NCBI RefSeq assembly: GCF_002198715.1
Contig: NZ_MWLK01000036.1
Coordinates: forward strand, 310,223 to 374,222
Length of the DNA: 64,000 bases
Origin: Rhodomicrobium sp. R_RK_3
Lineage (GTDB): Bacteria > Pseudomonadota > Alphaproteobacteria > Rhizobiales > Rhodomicrobiaceae
Direction: 5' to 3'
A model generated the notes under the pieces. That model searched no databases, had not been told where the DNA came from, and saw only the letters and a list, made by a program, of their open reading frames with translations. Every line of letters begins with the position of its first letter. Position 1 is the first letter of the stretch. Below are positions 54,737 through 63,469 of the stretch, piece after piece. The position numbers and the translations under genes are program-made.

Positions 54737-56053
54737 GTGACCACCATCTACGCTCTCTCTAGCGGTCATGGAAAGTCGGGCGTCGCGGTCATCCGCATTT
54801 CCGGGCCGGCGGCGGGCGATACGCTCGCCAAACTGGGCGGCTCGCTGCCGCAGCCGCGCGTCGCGACGCTCCGGACGCTGCGCGATCCGGCGGACGGTAC
54901 CATCATAGACCACAGCCTGACGCTTTGGTTCCCTGCGCCCGCCAGTTTCACCGGCGACGATCTGGCGGAAATGCACGTGCATGGCGGCCGGGCGGTGGTC
55001 GAGGCGCTGTTCGGGGCGTTGGCCGGGATGGTCGGGCTGCGACCCGCCGAGCCGGGGGAATTCACCCGCCGGGCGTTCGAAAACGGCAAGATGGACCTCA
55101 CCGAAGCCGAAGGTCTAGCCGATCTGATCGACGCCGAGACCGAGGCGCAGCGGCGGCAGGCCTTGCGGCAGGCGGGCGGCTCCTTGCGCCTGCTCTATGA
55201 TGGCTGGCGACTTAGGCTGATCGGCGCGCTGGCGAGCATCGAGGCGGAGCTGGATTTCTCCGACGAGGGCGATGTGCCGGAGGAAGTCGCGGCCGGCGCG
55301 CGGTCGCTGGCGGGGGCTTTGCGGGAGGAGATCGCGGCGCATCTGGCCGACAAGCGCGGCGGCGAGATTCTGCGCGACGGGCTGCGGGTGGTGATCGCCG
55401 GGCCGCCCAATGCGGGCAAGTCCAGCCTGATGAATGCGCTGGCCCGGCGCGACGTGGCCATCGTCTCGGCGGAGGCGGGCACGACGCGCGATGTGATCGA
55501 GGTGCGGCTCGATCTCGGCGGCTTTCCGGTGATCCTGATGGACACGGCCGGCATTCGCGAGGCGGCGGGCGAAATCGAGCGCGAAGGGGTGCGGCGGACG
55601 CTGGAGCGGGCGCAGGAGGCCGATCTGGTCCTGTGGCTGGATGATGCGACGGCGCCGGAGAATGTTTCACGTGAAAAGTTCGGGGCGAACGGCGCCCGCA
55701 TCATCGAGGCGGTGAATAAGGTCGATCTGGCTCCGGCGGGGAATGGCGGCGCGCTCGCTTTGTCGGTCAAGACCGGGCAGGGGATGGACCGGCTGATCGA
55801 ACGGCTCGCGGCGGAAGTCCGCGATGCGGCGGATATCGGCGAGAACCCGGCCATCAGCCGCGCCCGCCATCGCCGCGAGTTGGAGCGTTGCGCCGCCGGT
55901 CTGAGCCGCTTCCTGGCGGGCGACTTCGCCGAGCTGGAACTCCGGGCCGAGGATCTGCGCGACTCGGCGACGGCGCTCGGGCGGCTGGGCGGCCGCGTCG
56001 ATGTGGAGGACATTCTGGACCAGATTTTCGCGGAATTTTGCATCGGAAAATAA
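54737..56053 (+). CDS. mnmE: tRNA modification GTPase MnmE
   Basis: The 438-aa protein, with MnmG, makes the 5-carboxymethylaminomethyl group on wobble U34. The N-terminal folate domain starts [19 protein letters not shown]. The GTPase domain has GPPNAGKSS (222-230), a TTRD switch, DTAGIRE and NKVDL. The C-terminal FCIGK carries the essential Cys. The GTG start at 54737 has GGAGG 6 bp upstream. A parS-like sequence lies inside the gene. Confidence 0.96.
   Translation: MTTIYALSSGHGKSGVAVIRISGPAAGDTLAKLGGSLPQPRVATLRTLRDPADGTIIDHSLTLWFPAPASFTGDDLAEMHVHGGRAVVEALFGALAGMVGLRPAEPGEFTRRAFENGKMDLTEAEGLADLIDAETEAQRRQALRQAGGSLRLLYDGWRLRLIGALASIEAELDFSDEGDVPEEVAAGARSLAGALREEIAAHLADKRGGEILRDGLRVVIAGPPNAGKSSLMNALARRDVAIVSAEAGTTRDVIEVRLDLGGFPVILMDTAGIREAAGEIEREGVRRTLERAQEADLVLWLDDATAPENVSREKFGANGARIIEAVNKVDLAPAGNGGALALSVKTGQGMDRLIERLAAEVRDAADIGENPAISRARHRRELERCAAGLSRFLAGDFAELELRAEDLRDSATALGRLGGRVDVEDILDQIFAEFCIGK
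55663..55678. promoter_or_regulatory. parS-like site 1 (inside mnmE)
   Basis: TGTTTCACGTGAAAAG matches the parS consensus TGTTTCACGTGAAACA at 14 of 16 positions. It encodes part of NVSREK in MnmE. ParB would load here. Confidence 0.75.
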
Positions 56054-56071
56054 TGTTTGCGCCAAGCTCGC

Positions 56072-56087
56072 CGTTTCACGTGAAACA
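56072..56087. promoter_or_regulatory. parS-like site 2 (mnmE-mnmG gap)
   Basis: CGTTTCACGTGAAACA matches the parS consensus at 15 of 16 positions with a perfect 14-bp palindrome core. It lies just after mnmE in a 273-bp non-coding gap. Confidence 0.88.
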
Positions 56088-56326
56088 GCGGGCCAAAACC
56101 CTTGCTAGGGGCCAATTTCCAGCCCGAGCCCGGGTTCTGAGGCTGGAATTGTGGGATGTCGCCGGGACATGATGGAACGTGTCGGAACGCAATCTTGCGC
56201 CCACTTTGACGCGCCGGTTGGAAACGGCTAATGTCCCTCCCAATTTCCGGATTTGACGGGCACGCGCCACCGCCTCCGGGCGGAAGCCGAACGGATTCCG
56301 CGCCGCGCCCCCGAACGAGCAGACCG

Positions 56327-58198
56327 ATGCGACACACGGCCTATGACGTCATCATTATCGGCGGCGGACATGCCGGCTGCGAGGCGGCCGCCGCTTCCGC
56401 GCGCATGGGCGCCCGCACGGCGCTGGTGACGCATAAGATCGAGACCATCGGCGAGATGTCGTGCAATCCGGCCATCGGCGGGCTCGGCAAGGGCCACCTG
56501 GTGCGCGAGATCGACGCTTTGGACGGCCTCATGGGCCGCATCGCCGACCGCGCCGGCATCCAGTTCCGGATGCTGAACCGCTCCAAGGGCCCCGCCGTGC
56601 AGGGCCCGCGCGCCCAGGCCGACCGCAAGCTGTACCGCCAGGCCATGCGCGCCGCCATCGAGGCGACCGCCAATCTCGATGTCATCGCCGAGCCGGTCGA
56701 GGATTTGATCGTCACCGACGGGCGCGTGGCTGGCGTCGTCACGGCCAACGGCACGGAATACAGCGCCGCCGCCGTGGTCGTCACCACCGGCACCTTCCTC
56801 AAGGGCCTCATCCATATTGGCGAGCGCCGCATTCCCTCCGGCCGCGTCGGCGAAGCGCCTTCCATCGGCCTCTCGGACCGCCTTTACGGCCTCGGCCTCG
56901 CCATGGGCCGCCTGAAGACCGGCACGCCCGCCCGCCTCGACGGCAAGACCATCGACTATTCCGCCCTCGCAGCCCAGCCCGGCGACCAGCCGCCGGTGCC
57001 GTTCTCCTTCCTCAACGACCGGATCGAGACGCCGCAGACCGTCTGCCACATCACCCATACCGGCCCGGAGACGCACCGCATCATCGCGGAGAACCTCTCC
57101 CGCGCGCCGATGTATTCCGGCCAGATCGAGGGCGTCGGCCCGCGCTATTGCCCCTCCATCGAGGACAAGGTCGTCCGCTTCCGCGAGCGCCAGAACCATC
57201 AGATCTTCCTCGAGCCGGAGGGGCTGGACGACGACACCGTCTATCCGAACGGCATCTCCACCTCGCTGCCCGAGGATGTCCAGGAAGCCTTCATCCGCAC
57301 CATTCCGGGGCTGGAGGCCGTCCGCATCATCCGGCCCGGCTATGCCATCGAATATGACTATGTCGATCCGCGCGAGTTGCTGCCGACGCTGGAGGTCAAG
57401 CGCCTGCCGGGCCTGTTCCTTGCCGGTCAGATCAACGGCACGACCGGCTATGAGGAAGCGGCGGGGCAGGGCCTCGTCGCGGGCCTCAACGCCGCGCTGA
57501 AGGCGGGCGGCGGCGGGCGAGACTTCATATTGTCACGCACCGACGCTTATATCGGCGTCATGATCGACGATCTGGTGACGCGCGGCGTCGCCGAGCCCTA
57601 TCGCATGTTCACCTCGCGCGCCGAATACCGGCTGCGCCTGCGTGCCGACAATGCCGACGCCCGGCTGACCCCCCTCGGCGAGGCCCTGGGCTGCGTCGGC
57701 CCGGCGCGCTCGGCGGTGTTCGCCGCCAAAACCGCCGTCATGGATGCCGGCCGGGCGCTGCTCGCCAGCCTCACCGTCACGCCGGACGAGGCCAACGCCA
57801 AGGGCATGAGCATCAACCGCGATGGCCGCCGCCGCACCGCGTTCGAAATGCTGGCCTTCCCGGATATGAGCGTCGCGCGCCTCACCCCGCTCTGGCCCGA
57901 ACTTGGCGGCATCGCGCCCGCCATCGCGGCCCAGCTCGAGATCGACGCGCGTTACGACATCTATCTCCGCCGCCAGGACGCCGACATCGCCGCCTATCGC
58001 AAGGACGAGGCCATCGCGCTGCCCGCTGCGCTCGATTATGGCGCGATCTCGGGCCTGTCGACGGAACTGCGCCAGAAGCTCGTCCAGGGCCGCCCGGCCT
58101 CGATCGCCCAGGCGGCGCGCATCGACGGCATGACCCCGGCGGCGCTAATGCTCGTGCTCGCCCATGTGAAGAAGGCGCCGCAGCGGCGCAGCGCATGA
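56327..58198 (+). CDS. mnmG: tRNA uridine-5-carboxymethylaminomethyl synthase, subunit MnmG (GidA)
   Basis: The 623-aa FAD protein begins [24 protein letters not shown] and has [23 protein letters not shown] (two adjacent motifs), RGP-like [15 protein letters not shown] and [14 protein letters not shown]. The C-terminal helical domain that binds MnmE is complete. The ATG at 56327 matches homologues; the open frame from 56231 is not conserved. RsmG follows 1 bp after its stop. Confidence 0.97.
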   Translation: MRHTAYDVIIIGGGHAGCEAAAASARMGARTALVTHKIETIGEMSCNPAIGGLGKGHLVREIDALDGLMGRIADRAGIQFRMLNRSKGPAVQGPRAQADRKLYRQAMRAAIEATANLDVIAEPVEDLIVTDGRVAGVVTANGTEYSAAAVVVTTGTFLKGLIHIGERRIPSGRVGEAPSIGLSDRLYGLGLAMGRLKTGTPARLDGKTIDYSALAAQPGDQPPVPFSFLNDRIETPQTVCHITHTGPETHRIIAENLSRAPMYSGQIEGVGPRYCPSIEDKVVRFRERQNHQIFLEPEGLDDDTVYPNGISTSLPEDVQEAFIRTIPGLEAVRIIRPGYAIEYDYVDPRELLPTLEVKRLPGLFLAGQINGTTGYEEAAGQGLVAGLNAALKAGGGGRDFILSRTDAYIGVMIDDLVTRGVAEPYRMFTSRAEYRLRLRADNADARLTPLGEALGCVGPARSAVFAAKTAVMDAGRALLASLTVTPDEANAKGMSINRDGRRRTAFEMLAFPDMSVARLTPLWPELGGIAPAIAAQLEIDARYDIYLRRQDADIAAYRKDEAIALPAALDYGAISGLSTELRQKLVQGRPASIAQAARIDGMTPAALMLVLAHVKKAPQRRSA

Positions 58199-58199
58199 G

Positions 58200-58880
58200 A
58201 TGATGCAAGCCACCGCCCCCGAAAAGCTTCTACGCATCGCCGGCCCCGCCGATTTCGCCGCCGCCTTCGATGTTCCACGTGAAACGGTGGAAAGGCTGGA
58301 GACCTACGCAGCGCTCCTTATTCAGTGGCAGCGCGCGGTCAATCTGGTGGCGCCATCGACGCTGAACGATGTGTGGCAGCGCCATTTCGCCGACAGCGCC
58401 CAGCTCCTGGCGCGCGCATCTGCGGCAAAAAAATGGGTCGATTTGGGCAGCGGTGGGGGTTTCCCCGGACTTGTGATTGCCATTCTGCTCGCGAATCATG
58501 AGAATCATATCGTGCATCTCATCGAGTCGAATGGCCGCAAATGCGCCTTTCTGTCTGAAGTCGCCCGGCGCACGGGTGCGCCCGTCAAGGTTCACGAAGG
58601 GCGCATAGAGGATAATGGCCTCAGCGGCAGCATAGGCGCCGCCGACGTGGTGAGCAGCAGGGCGCTCGCGCCGCTAAAACTCTTGCTTGGACTGGCGCAG
58701 GGCTTCTTTGCGGACCGAACCGTGGGTTTGTTCCTGAAGGGGCGCGATGCCGGGCAGGAAATCGCGGAAGCCGGGGGGCTGTGGCGTTTCGAGCATGAGT
58801 GTATTCCAAGCTGCACCAGCGGCGAGGGCAAGATCGTCGAGATCAAAAACTTGATCTCTCAGGGGGATTATTCGCGGTGA
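58200..58880 (+). CDS. rsmG: 16S rRNA (guanine527-N7)-methyltransferase RsmG (GidB)
   Basis: The 226-aa SAM methyltransferase has NLVAPSTLNDVWQRHFADSAQL, the SAM loop VDLGSGGGFPGLVIAI, LIESNGRKCAFLSEV and SSRALAPLKLLL. It lies between mnmG and parA, with parA overlapping its stop by 4 bp (GTGA). A parS-like sequence lies within its first codons. Confidence 0.95.
   Translation: MMQATAPEKLLRIAGPADFAAAFDVPRETVERLETYAALLIQWQRAVNLVAPSTLNDVWQRHFADSAQLLARASAAKKWVDLGSGGGFPGLVIAILLANHENHIVHLIESNGRKCAFLSEVARRTGAPVKVHEGRIEDNGLSGSIGAADVVSSRALAPLKLLLGLAQGFFADRTVGLFLKGRDAGQEIAEAGGLWRFEHECIPSCTSGEGKIVEIKNLISQGDYSR
58271..58286. promoter_or_regulatory. parS-like site 3 (inside rsmG)
   Basis: TGTTCCACGTGAAACG matches the parS consensus at 14 of 16 positions. 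It encodes VPRETV near the RsmG N-terminus. Confidence 0.78.
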
Positions 58881-59713
58881 AATCTTTCTCGTACGGACGG
58901 CCGGATTTGCGTGTCCTCGCCGTGGCCAATCAAAAGGGCGGCGTGGGCAAGACCACGACGGCGATCAATCTGGGCACGGCCCTGGCCGCCGCCGGCCAGC
59001 GCACCCTGGTCGTCGATCTCGACCCGCAGGGCAATGCCAGCACCGGCCTCGGCATCCCCGAGGACCAGCGCCACGTCTCGACCTATGACGTGCTGGCGGG
59101 CGCCGCCGCGCTCGAACAGGCGATGGTGGAAACCGCCATGGTGCCGGGCCTTTACGTCGCGCCCGCGACCCGTGATCTCGCCGGCCTCGAGCCGGAAATC
59201 TCCGCCGCGCCCAACCGCGCCTATTTCCTGCGCGACGCCATCGTCTCGCTGCGCGCCTCCGAGCAGGACCGCCCGGAGAAGGAGCGCATCCGCTATGTGC
59301 TGATCGACTGCCCGCCCTCGCTGAACATCCTCACCCTGAACGCCATGGCGGCGTCGGATTCGGTGCTGGTGCCGGTGCAATGCGAGTTCTTCGCGCTGGA
59401 AGGCATCACCCAGCTCAAGGAGACCATCGAATTCGTGCGGGCGAGCCTCAATCCGACGCTGGAGATCCACGGCGTCGTGCTGACCATGCATGACAGCCGC
59501 ACCAAGCTCGCCGACGAAGTCTCCAACGAAGTGCGCGGCTTCTTCGGCGAAAAGGTCTATGCGACGGTCATTCCCCGCAATGTCCGCGTCGCGGAAGCGC
59601 CGTCGCACGGCAAGCCGATCCTGCTCTATGACAGCAAGAGCCCCGGCAGCCGCGCCTATATCGACCTCGCCGCCGAAATCATCGACCGCGAACGCCGCGC
59701 CTCCGCCGCCTGA
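58877..59713 (+). CDS. parA: Chromosome partitioning ATPase ParA
   Basis: The 278-aa deviant Walker A ATPase moves ParB-parS complexes. Motifs are VANQKGGVGKTTTAINLG (Walker A at 20-27), LVVDLDPQGNASTGLG, VLIDCPPSLNILTLNAM and PVQCEFFALEGITQL. The GTG start at 58877 overlaps the rsmG stop and has AGGGGG 10 bp upstream. It precedes parB by 132 bp containing repeat-like sequence. Confidence 0.96.
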   Translation: MKSFSYGRPDLRVLAVANQKGGVGKTTTAINLGTALAAAGQRTLVVDLDPQGNASTGLGIPEDQRHVSTYDVLAGAAALEQAMVETAMVPGLYVAPATRDLAGLEPEISAAPNRAYFLRDAIVSLRASEQDRPEKERIRYVLIDCPPSLNILTLNAMAASDSVLVPVQCEFFALEGITQLKETIEFVRASLNPTLEIHGVVLTMHDSRTKLADEVSNEVRGFFGEKVYATVIPRNVRVAEAPSHGKPILLYDSKSPGSRAYIDLAAEIIDRERRASAA

Positions 59714-59717
59714 GCCG

Positions 59718-59775
59718 GCTCCCTCTCCCATTGGGAGGGGTCCCAACACCGGTGAGGCATGACCCCTCACCCGGC
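59718..59775. repeat. CCCTCTCCC-type dispersed repeat in the parA-parB gap
   Basis: CTCCCTCTCCCATTGGGAGG followed by GGTGAGGCATGACCCCTCACC form short hairpins. The same motifs appear in inverted arrangement at 60918-61032 after parB. Confidence 0.55.
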
Positions 59776-59845
59776 GCCCCGCGCGCCACCCTCGCCTTCG
59801 AGGGGCCAGATTGCCGTACCGTTTGTATGGATTGAGGACGAGACC

Positions 59846-60760
59846 ATGAACACACCGCTACCCGCGAACAAGAACCGGCTCGGCCGGGGCCTGGCGTCCT
59901 TGATCGGCGAGAATGTGCAGACGCCCGGCGCGCCGGGTCAGCCGGGACCCGCCAAGACGCTGCCGAGCCATGGCGAGCAGCGGATGATCCCCATCGACCG
60001 CATCAGCCCCAGCCCTTTCAATCCGCGCAAGACCTTCGACAGCGCCGAGCTGGACGAGCTGTCCAACTCGATCCGCGAAAAGGGTCTGGTGCAGCCCATC
60101 GTGCTGCGGCCGATCGGCTCCAGCGGGCATCATTACGAGATCGTCGCCGGCGAGCGCCGCTGGCGCGCCGCGCAGCGCGCCTCGCTGCATGTGGTCCCCG
60201 CCATCGTGCGCGCGCTCACCGACCAGGAAGCGCTCGAGCTGGCCATCATCGAGAATGTCCAGCGCACCGACCTGAACGCCATCGAAGAGGCCGGCGGCTA
60301 TCGCGAGCTGATCGACCGTTTCGGCTATACCCAGGACGAGCTGGGCCAGATCATCGGCAAGAGCCGCAGCCATCTGGCCAACACGCTGCGCCTGCTGAAG
60401 CTGCCCGACAGCGTGCAGGCGTTGGTGCGCGGCGGCGAGCTGAGCGCCGGTCACGCCCGCGCGCTGGTCGGCCGCGAGGATGCCGAGGAGATGGCGCGCG
60501 AGATCGTCGACAAGGGCCTCAACGTCCGCGACGTCGAAGCACTGGTGCAGACCAAGAAGGATAGCGGCGGCGTCAAGGCGCGCGCGGCGACCCCGGGCCT
60601 GCAGAAGGACGCCGACACCCGCGCCGCCGAGCGCGAGATGGCTGACGCGCTGGGCCTCGCGGTCGAGATCGCGCCCGGCAAGGGCGAGGCCGGCGAGATC
60701 ATCATCCGCTACCGCACGCTGGAGCAGTTCGAGACGGTCAGGAAGAAGCTGGCGGTGTAG
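59846..60760 (+). CDS. parB: Chromosome partitioning protein ParB
   Basis: The 304-aa CTPase clamp has an N-terminal RLGRGLASLIGE ParA-contact motif, IDRISPSPFNPRKTF, the CTP-binding boxes EIVAGERRWRAAQ and ENVQRTDLNAIEEA, and a helix-turn-helix around LGQIIGKSRSHLANTLRLLKL. The C-terminal dimer domain ends FETVRKKLAV. The ATG at 59846 is preceded by GAGGACGAGA. It should load on the three nearby parS sites. Confidence 0.97.
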   Translation: MNTPLPANKNRLGRGLASLIGENVQTPGAPGQPGPAKTLPSHGEQRMIPIDRISPSPFNPRKTFDSAELDELSNSIREKGLVQPIVLRPIGSSGHHYEIVAGERRWRAAQRASLHVVPAIVRALTDQEALELAIIENVQRTDLNAIEEAGGYRELIDRFGYTQDELGQIIGKSRSHLANTLRLLKLPDSVQALVRGGELSAGHARALVGREDAEEMAREIVDKGLNVRDVEALVQTKKDSGGVKARAATPGLQKDADTRAAEREMADALGLAVEIAPGKGEAGEIIIRYRTLEQFETVRKKLAV

Positions 60761-60917
60761 GGGCGGTGCGGGCAGGGAATGGACGAAGGCCGCCCACACC
60801 CGGCGCTGACAGATCGGGATTGCCCGCGCGAGCGGGATTGTGCCCCTCATGCCGCCGGAGCAGCCGTCTGCAGCCGGACCGTTTTAATTAGACGCACTGC
60901 GCAACCCCTTGCCGCAG

Positions 60918-61032
60918 CCCAACCCTCTCCCAGGGGAGAGGGTGGCGCGCGAAGCGTGCCGGGTGAGGGGTTGGTGCCTCACGGCTTGCTCACGAACCCC
61001 TCACCCCAGCCCTCTCCCAAGGGAGAGGGAGT
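60918..61032. repeat. Inverted pair of CCCTCTCCC-type repeats
   Basis: The left arm holds CCCTCTCCCAGGGGAGAGGG and GGGTGAGGGGTTGG, the right arm AACCCCTCACCCCAGCCCTC and CCCAAGGGAGAGGG. The arms are in opposite order about 35 bp apart, so the whole can fold as a long hairpin. It lies downstream of parB and may work as a transcript end or mRNA stabiliser. Confidence 0.75.
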
Positions 61033-61116
61033 CCGGCAGAGGATCGCGGAGCGCCGCGCAATATCCCGCGTCCATTAAAGGCGATTACGCTTTAGCGTAA
61101 GCACCCCAATCAAACC

Positions 61117-61221
61117 GTTTCCCGCGAAAGCGGGAATCCAGTACGCCGCAGCGGCGCGGTTTCAGGCACTGCCCGGCGGCAGACTTCGCCCTTTACTGGA
61201 TCCCCGCCTGCGCGGGATGAC
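61117..61221. repeat. 106-bp palindromic element, copy 2 (105 bp)
   Basis: Starts TTTCCCGCGAAAGCGGGAAT and ends GGATCCCCGCCTGCGCGGGA followed by TGAC. Shared inner words with copy 1 include CCAGTA, and CGCCCTTTACTGGATCC against GCCCTTTACAGGATCC. The left terminal bases are degenerate. Confidence 0.75.
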
Positions 61222-61277
61222 ACGTTGGGTGCGCGTATGGGTAAATCGGCTCACACGCGCGGACCTCCAGACCGCCC

Positions 61278-61526
61278 TTAATCGCGCTTGATGATGACCG
61301 TCTCTTCACGGTCGCGGTCGCCGTCGCGGCACAGCACGACGCGCTCACGCTCGGCTTCGTCGCGGGTCTTGAAAGCAAGCGGCCCGACCTGGACAATCGT
61401 CGTATCGGTCGGACGTGTCTCCACGACCCGGCACTCCCGGTCCGGTCCGCGCACGACATAATATTCATCCGCCGATGCCGGGGACGCCAGCGCGGCAAGG
61501 CCACCGATAATGAGGAAATATTTCAT
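61278..61526 (-). CDS. Small secreted protein, 82 aa
   Basis: Signal peptide MKYFLIIGGLAALASPASA is followed by DEYYVVRGPDRECRVVETRP and a charged C-terminus (TRDEAERERVVLCRDGDRDRE). Two cysteines could pair. AAGGAG lies 8 bp before the ATG. Such DEYYVVR proteins are common small periplasmic proteins of unknown function in Hyphomicrobiales (from memory). Confidence 0.8.
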   Translation of the reverse strand: MKYFLIIGGLAALASPASADEYYVVRGPDRECRVVETRPTDTTIVQVGPLAFKTRDEAERERVVLCRDGDRDREETVIIKRD

Positions 61527-61857
61527 AATTCTCGCTCCTTGTGGTTCGTAGGAGGCAAACGAATTTAAATCAATAAAGTTGCACTTCCTCAGTGCTTCGC
61601 TGACCGTCTTATTGCTGCCCCAATCAGGCGCCCGGTGTGACCCGCAATCTCACGTCCCGCCGGACGCGCGGCGCCACCGACTTAACTGATTACGGAAAAC
61701 ACCTCTCCTGCCACGGAATTTCCGTTTTGTGCGAATAATGTTCATCTTATGTTTCGCCGAGCCGCCGAATTTGTTAAAAACCCTTTATCGGCATGGCGGC
61801 CTTGCGCGCCGCGCTTTACCTTGCCTCAACGTCACCTGAAAGGAACCGGCCCCCAAC
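61527..61857. other. Promoter region before the helicase gene (331 bp)
   Basis: No gene is visible. Sequence is less GC-rich than average around 61555-61580 and 61690-61790. GTTC-ATCTTAT-GTTT at 61740-61754 is one base off the alphaproteobacterial LexA box GTTC-N7-GTTC, which could be chance. Confidence 0.4.
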
Positions 61858-63204
61858 ATGCTTTCGGCTCCCATCGCAGCCTCGCCGCGGCCCGATCTCC
61901 GCTGGCCGGCCGGCGTCAACCCGTCCGATGAATTCGCCTCCGTCATCGAGCAGACCCGGGGCGGCGAGGAAAGCCTGTTCGTCACCGGGCGCGCGGGCAC
62001 GGGCAAGTCGACGCTGTTGCGCTGCCTGAAGAGCAACCTGCCGCAGAAGACCGCCGTGCTGGCGCCGACCGGGCTTGCCGCGGTGAATGTGCAAGGGCAG
62101 ACCATCCATTCCTTTTTCGGCTTCCCGCCCCAGCTCATCACCGCCGACATCGTCAAACGCGCCCGCCGCGCCGCTCTGTTCCGCTCGATCGAGACCATCA
62201 TCATCGACGAGGTGTCGATGGTGCGCGCCGATCTGATGCAGGGCATCGACATGGCGCTGCGGCTGACCCGCAAGCAGCCGCACAAGCCCTTCGGCGGCGT
62301 GCAGATCATCGCCATGGGCGACCTGCACCAGCTCCCGCCTGTCGTGCGCGACCGCGAGACCATGAACCATTTCCACGAGAATTTCGGCGGCGTCTATTTC
62401 TTCAACGCCCCCGTCTTCCGCGACGCCCCGCTCGGCCTCACCGAGCTGACCACCGTCTTCCGCCAGAAGGACGAAGCCTTCGTCGACGCGCTGAACGGCG
62501 TGCGCGAGGGCGAGCCGTCGCGCGACCAGCTCGACATCCTCAACGACCGCGTCTCGGAGTTTCGCGCCCTGCCCAATTGCGACGATTATATCGTGCTGAC
62601 GCCGGTCAATCAGGCGGCGGAGAACACCAACCGCGTCTTCCTCGACCGGCTGGGCGGCAAGGCGGTGCAGTTCGACGCCGTCATCACCGGCAAGTTCGAC
62701 GCCTCCGCCTGCCCGACCGACGCCAGTCTGGTGCTGAAGGAAGGCTCGAAGGTCGTGCTGCTGCGCAACGACCCGGACAAGCGCTGGGTGAACGGCACTC
62801 AGGCCAAGATCTCCCGCATGGAGGGCCGCACGGTCTTCATCGAGGTCGCCGGCGAGGAGCACGAGCTGGAGCCGGTGACCTGGGAGAGCATCCGCTACGA
62901 CCACGACCCCGACACCGACCAGATGGTCGAGACGGTGGCGGGCTCGTTCCGGCAGCTCCCGGTCCGCCTCGCCTGGGCGCTGACCATCCACAAGAGCCAG
63001 GGCATGACGCTCGACAAGGTCTATGTCGATTTCGGCCGCGGCACCTTCGCCCATGGGCAAGCCTATGTGGCGCTGAGCCGGGCGCGCTCGCTTGAGGGCC
63101 TCGCCCTGGCGCGGCCGATCCGGCAGTCCGACATCATTTTCGACGAGCAGGCGCTCGGCTACCGGTCGGTGTTCGGCAGGTACGCGCCGCAGCGGGCGGT
63201 TTAG
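61858..63204 (+). CDS. PIF1-like superfamily 1B DNA helicase
   Basis: The 448-aa helicase has Walker A GRAGTGKST (44-52), motif Ia LAPTGLAAVNVQGQTIHSFF, Walker B IIIDEVSMV, motif III MGDLHQLPPV, motif IV-like LTTVFRQKDEAF, motif V TIHKSQGMTLDKVYVDF and motif VI YVALSRARSLEGL. All catalytic motifs are intact. PIF1/RecD2 proteins unwind 5-3 DNA at stalled forks and G-quadruplexes. Start ATG 61858 has a distant AAAGGA. It is followed by repeat arrays. Confidence 0.92.
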   Translation: MLSAPIAASPRPDLRWPAGVNPSDEFASVIEQTRGGEESLFVTGRAGTGKSTLLRCLKSNLPQKTAVLAPTGLAAVNVQGQTIHSFFGFPPQLITADIVKRARRAALFRSIETIIIDEVSMVRADLMQGIDMALRLTRKQPHKPFGGVQIIAMGDLHQLPPVVRDRETMNHFHENFGGVYFFNAPVFRDAPLGLTELTTVFRQKDEAFVDALNGVREGEPSRDQLDILNDRVSEFRALPNCDDYIVLTPVNQAAENTNRVFLDRLGGKAVQFDAVITGKFDASACPTDASLVLKEGSKVVLLRNDPDKRWVNGTQAKISRMEGRTVFIEVAGEEHELEPVTWESIRYDHDPDTDQMVETVAGSFRQLPVRLAWALTIHKSQGMTLDKVYVDFGRGTFAHGQAYVALSRARSLEGLALARPIRQSDIIFDEQALGYRSVFGRYAPQRAV

Positions 63205-63336
63205 GTGGGGGGCGTCCGGCACGGGTTGTCCGCCGGGGCTTGATGGCGGCCTGGGTACGGGCCGTCCGGCGCTTCTGAGCGTCCGCAGAGTGGGATTGGC
63301 GACCGCAAAAAACCTGACCCGCCCTTCCAGTTTCTT

Positions 63337-63442
63337 GTCATCCCCGCGAAGGCGGGCTTCCAGCAACGCGGGTATTCATGACGGGATTGCGCACATAATC
63401 TCCGCCCTGCGAGTACTGGATCCCCGCCTTCGCGGGGATGAC
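63337..63442. repeat. 106-bp palindromic element, copy 3
   Basis: Bounded by GTCATCCCCGCG and CGCGGGGATGAC, exactly 106 bp like copy 1, with CCAG and GTACTGGATCC inner ends. The left hairpin is CCCCGCGAAGGCGGG, the right CCCCGCCTTCGCGGGG. Confidence 0.8.
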
Positions 63443-63469
63443 AAAAAGGGGGTTAAATCGCAGTCTCAA

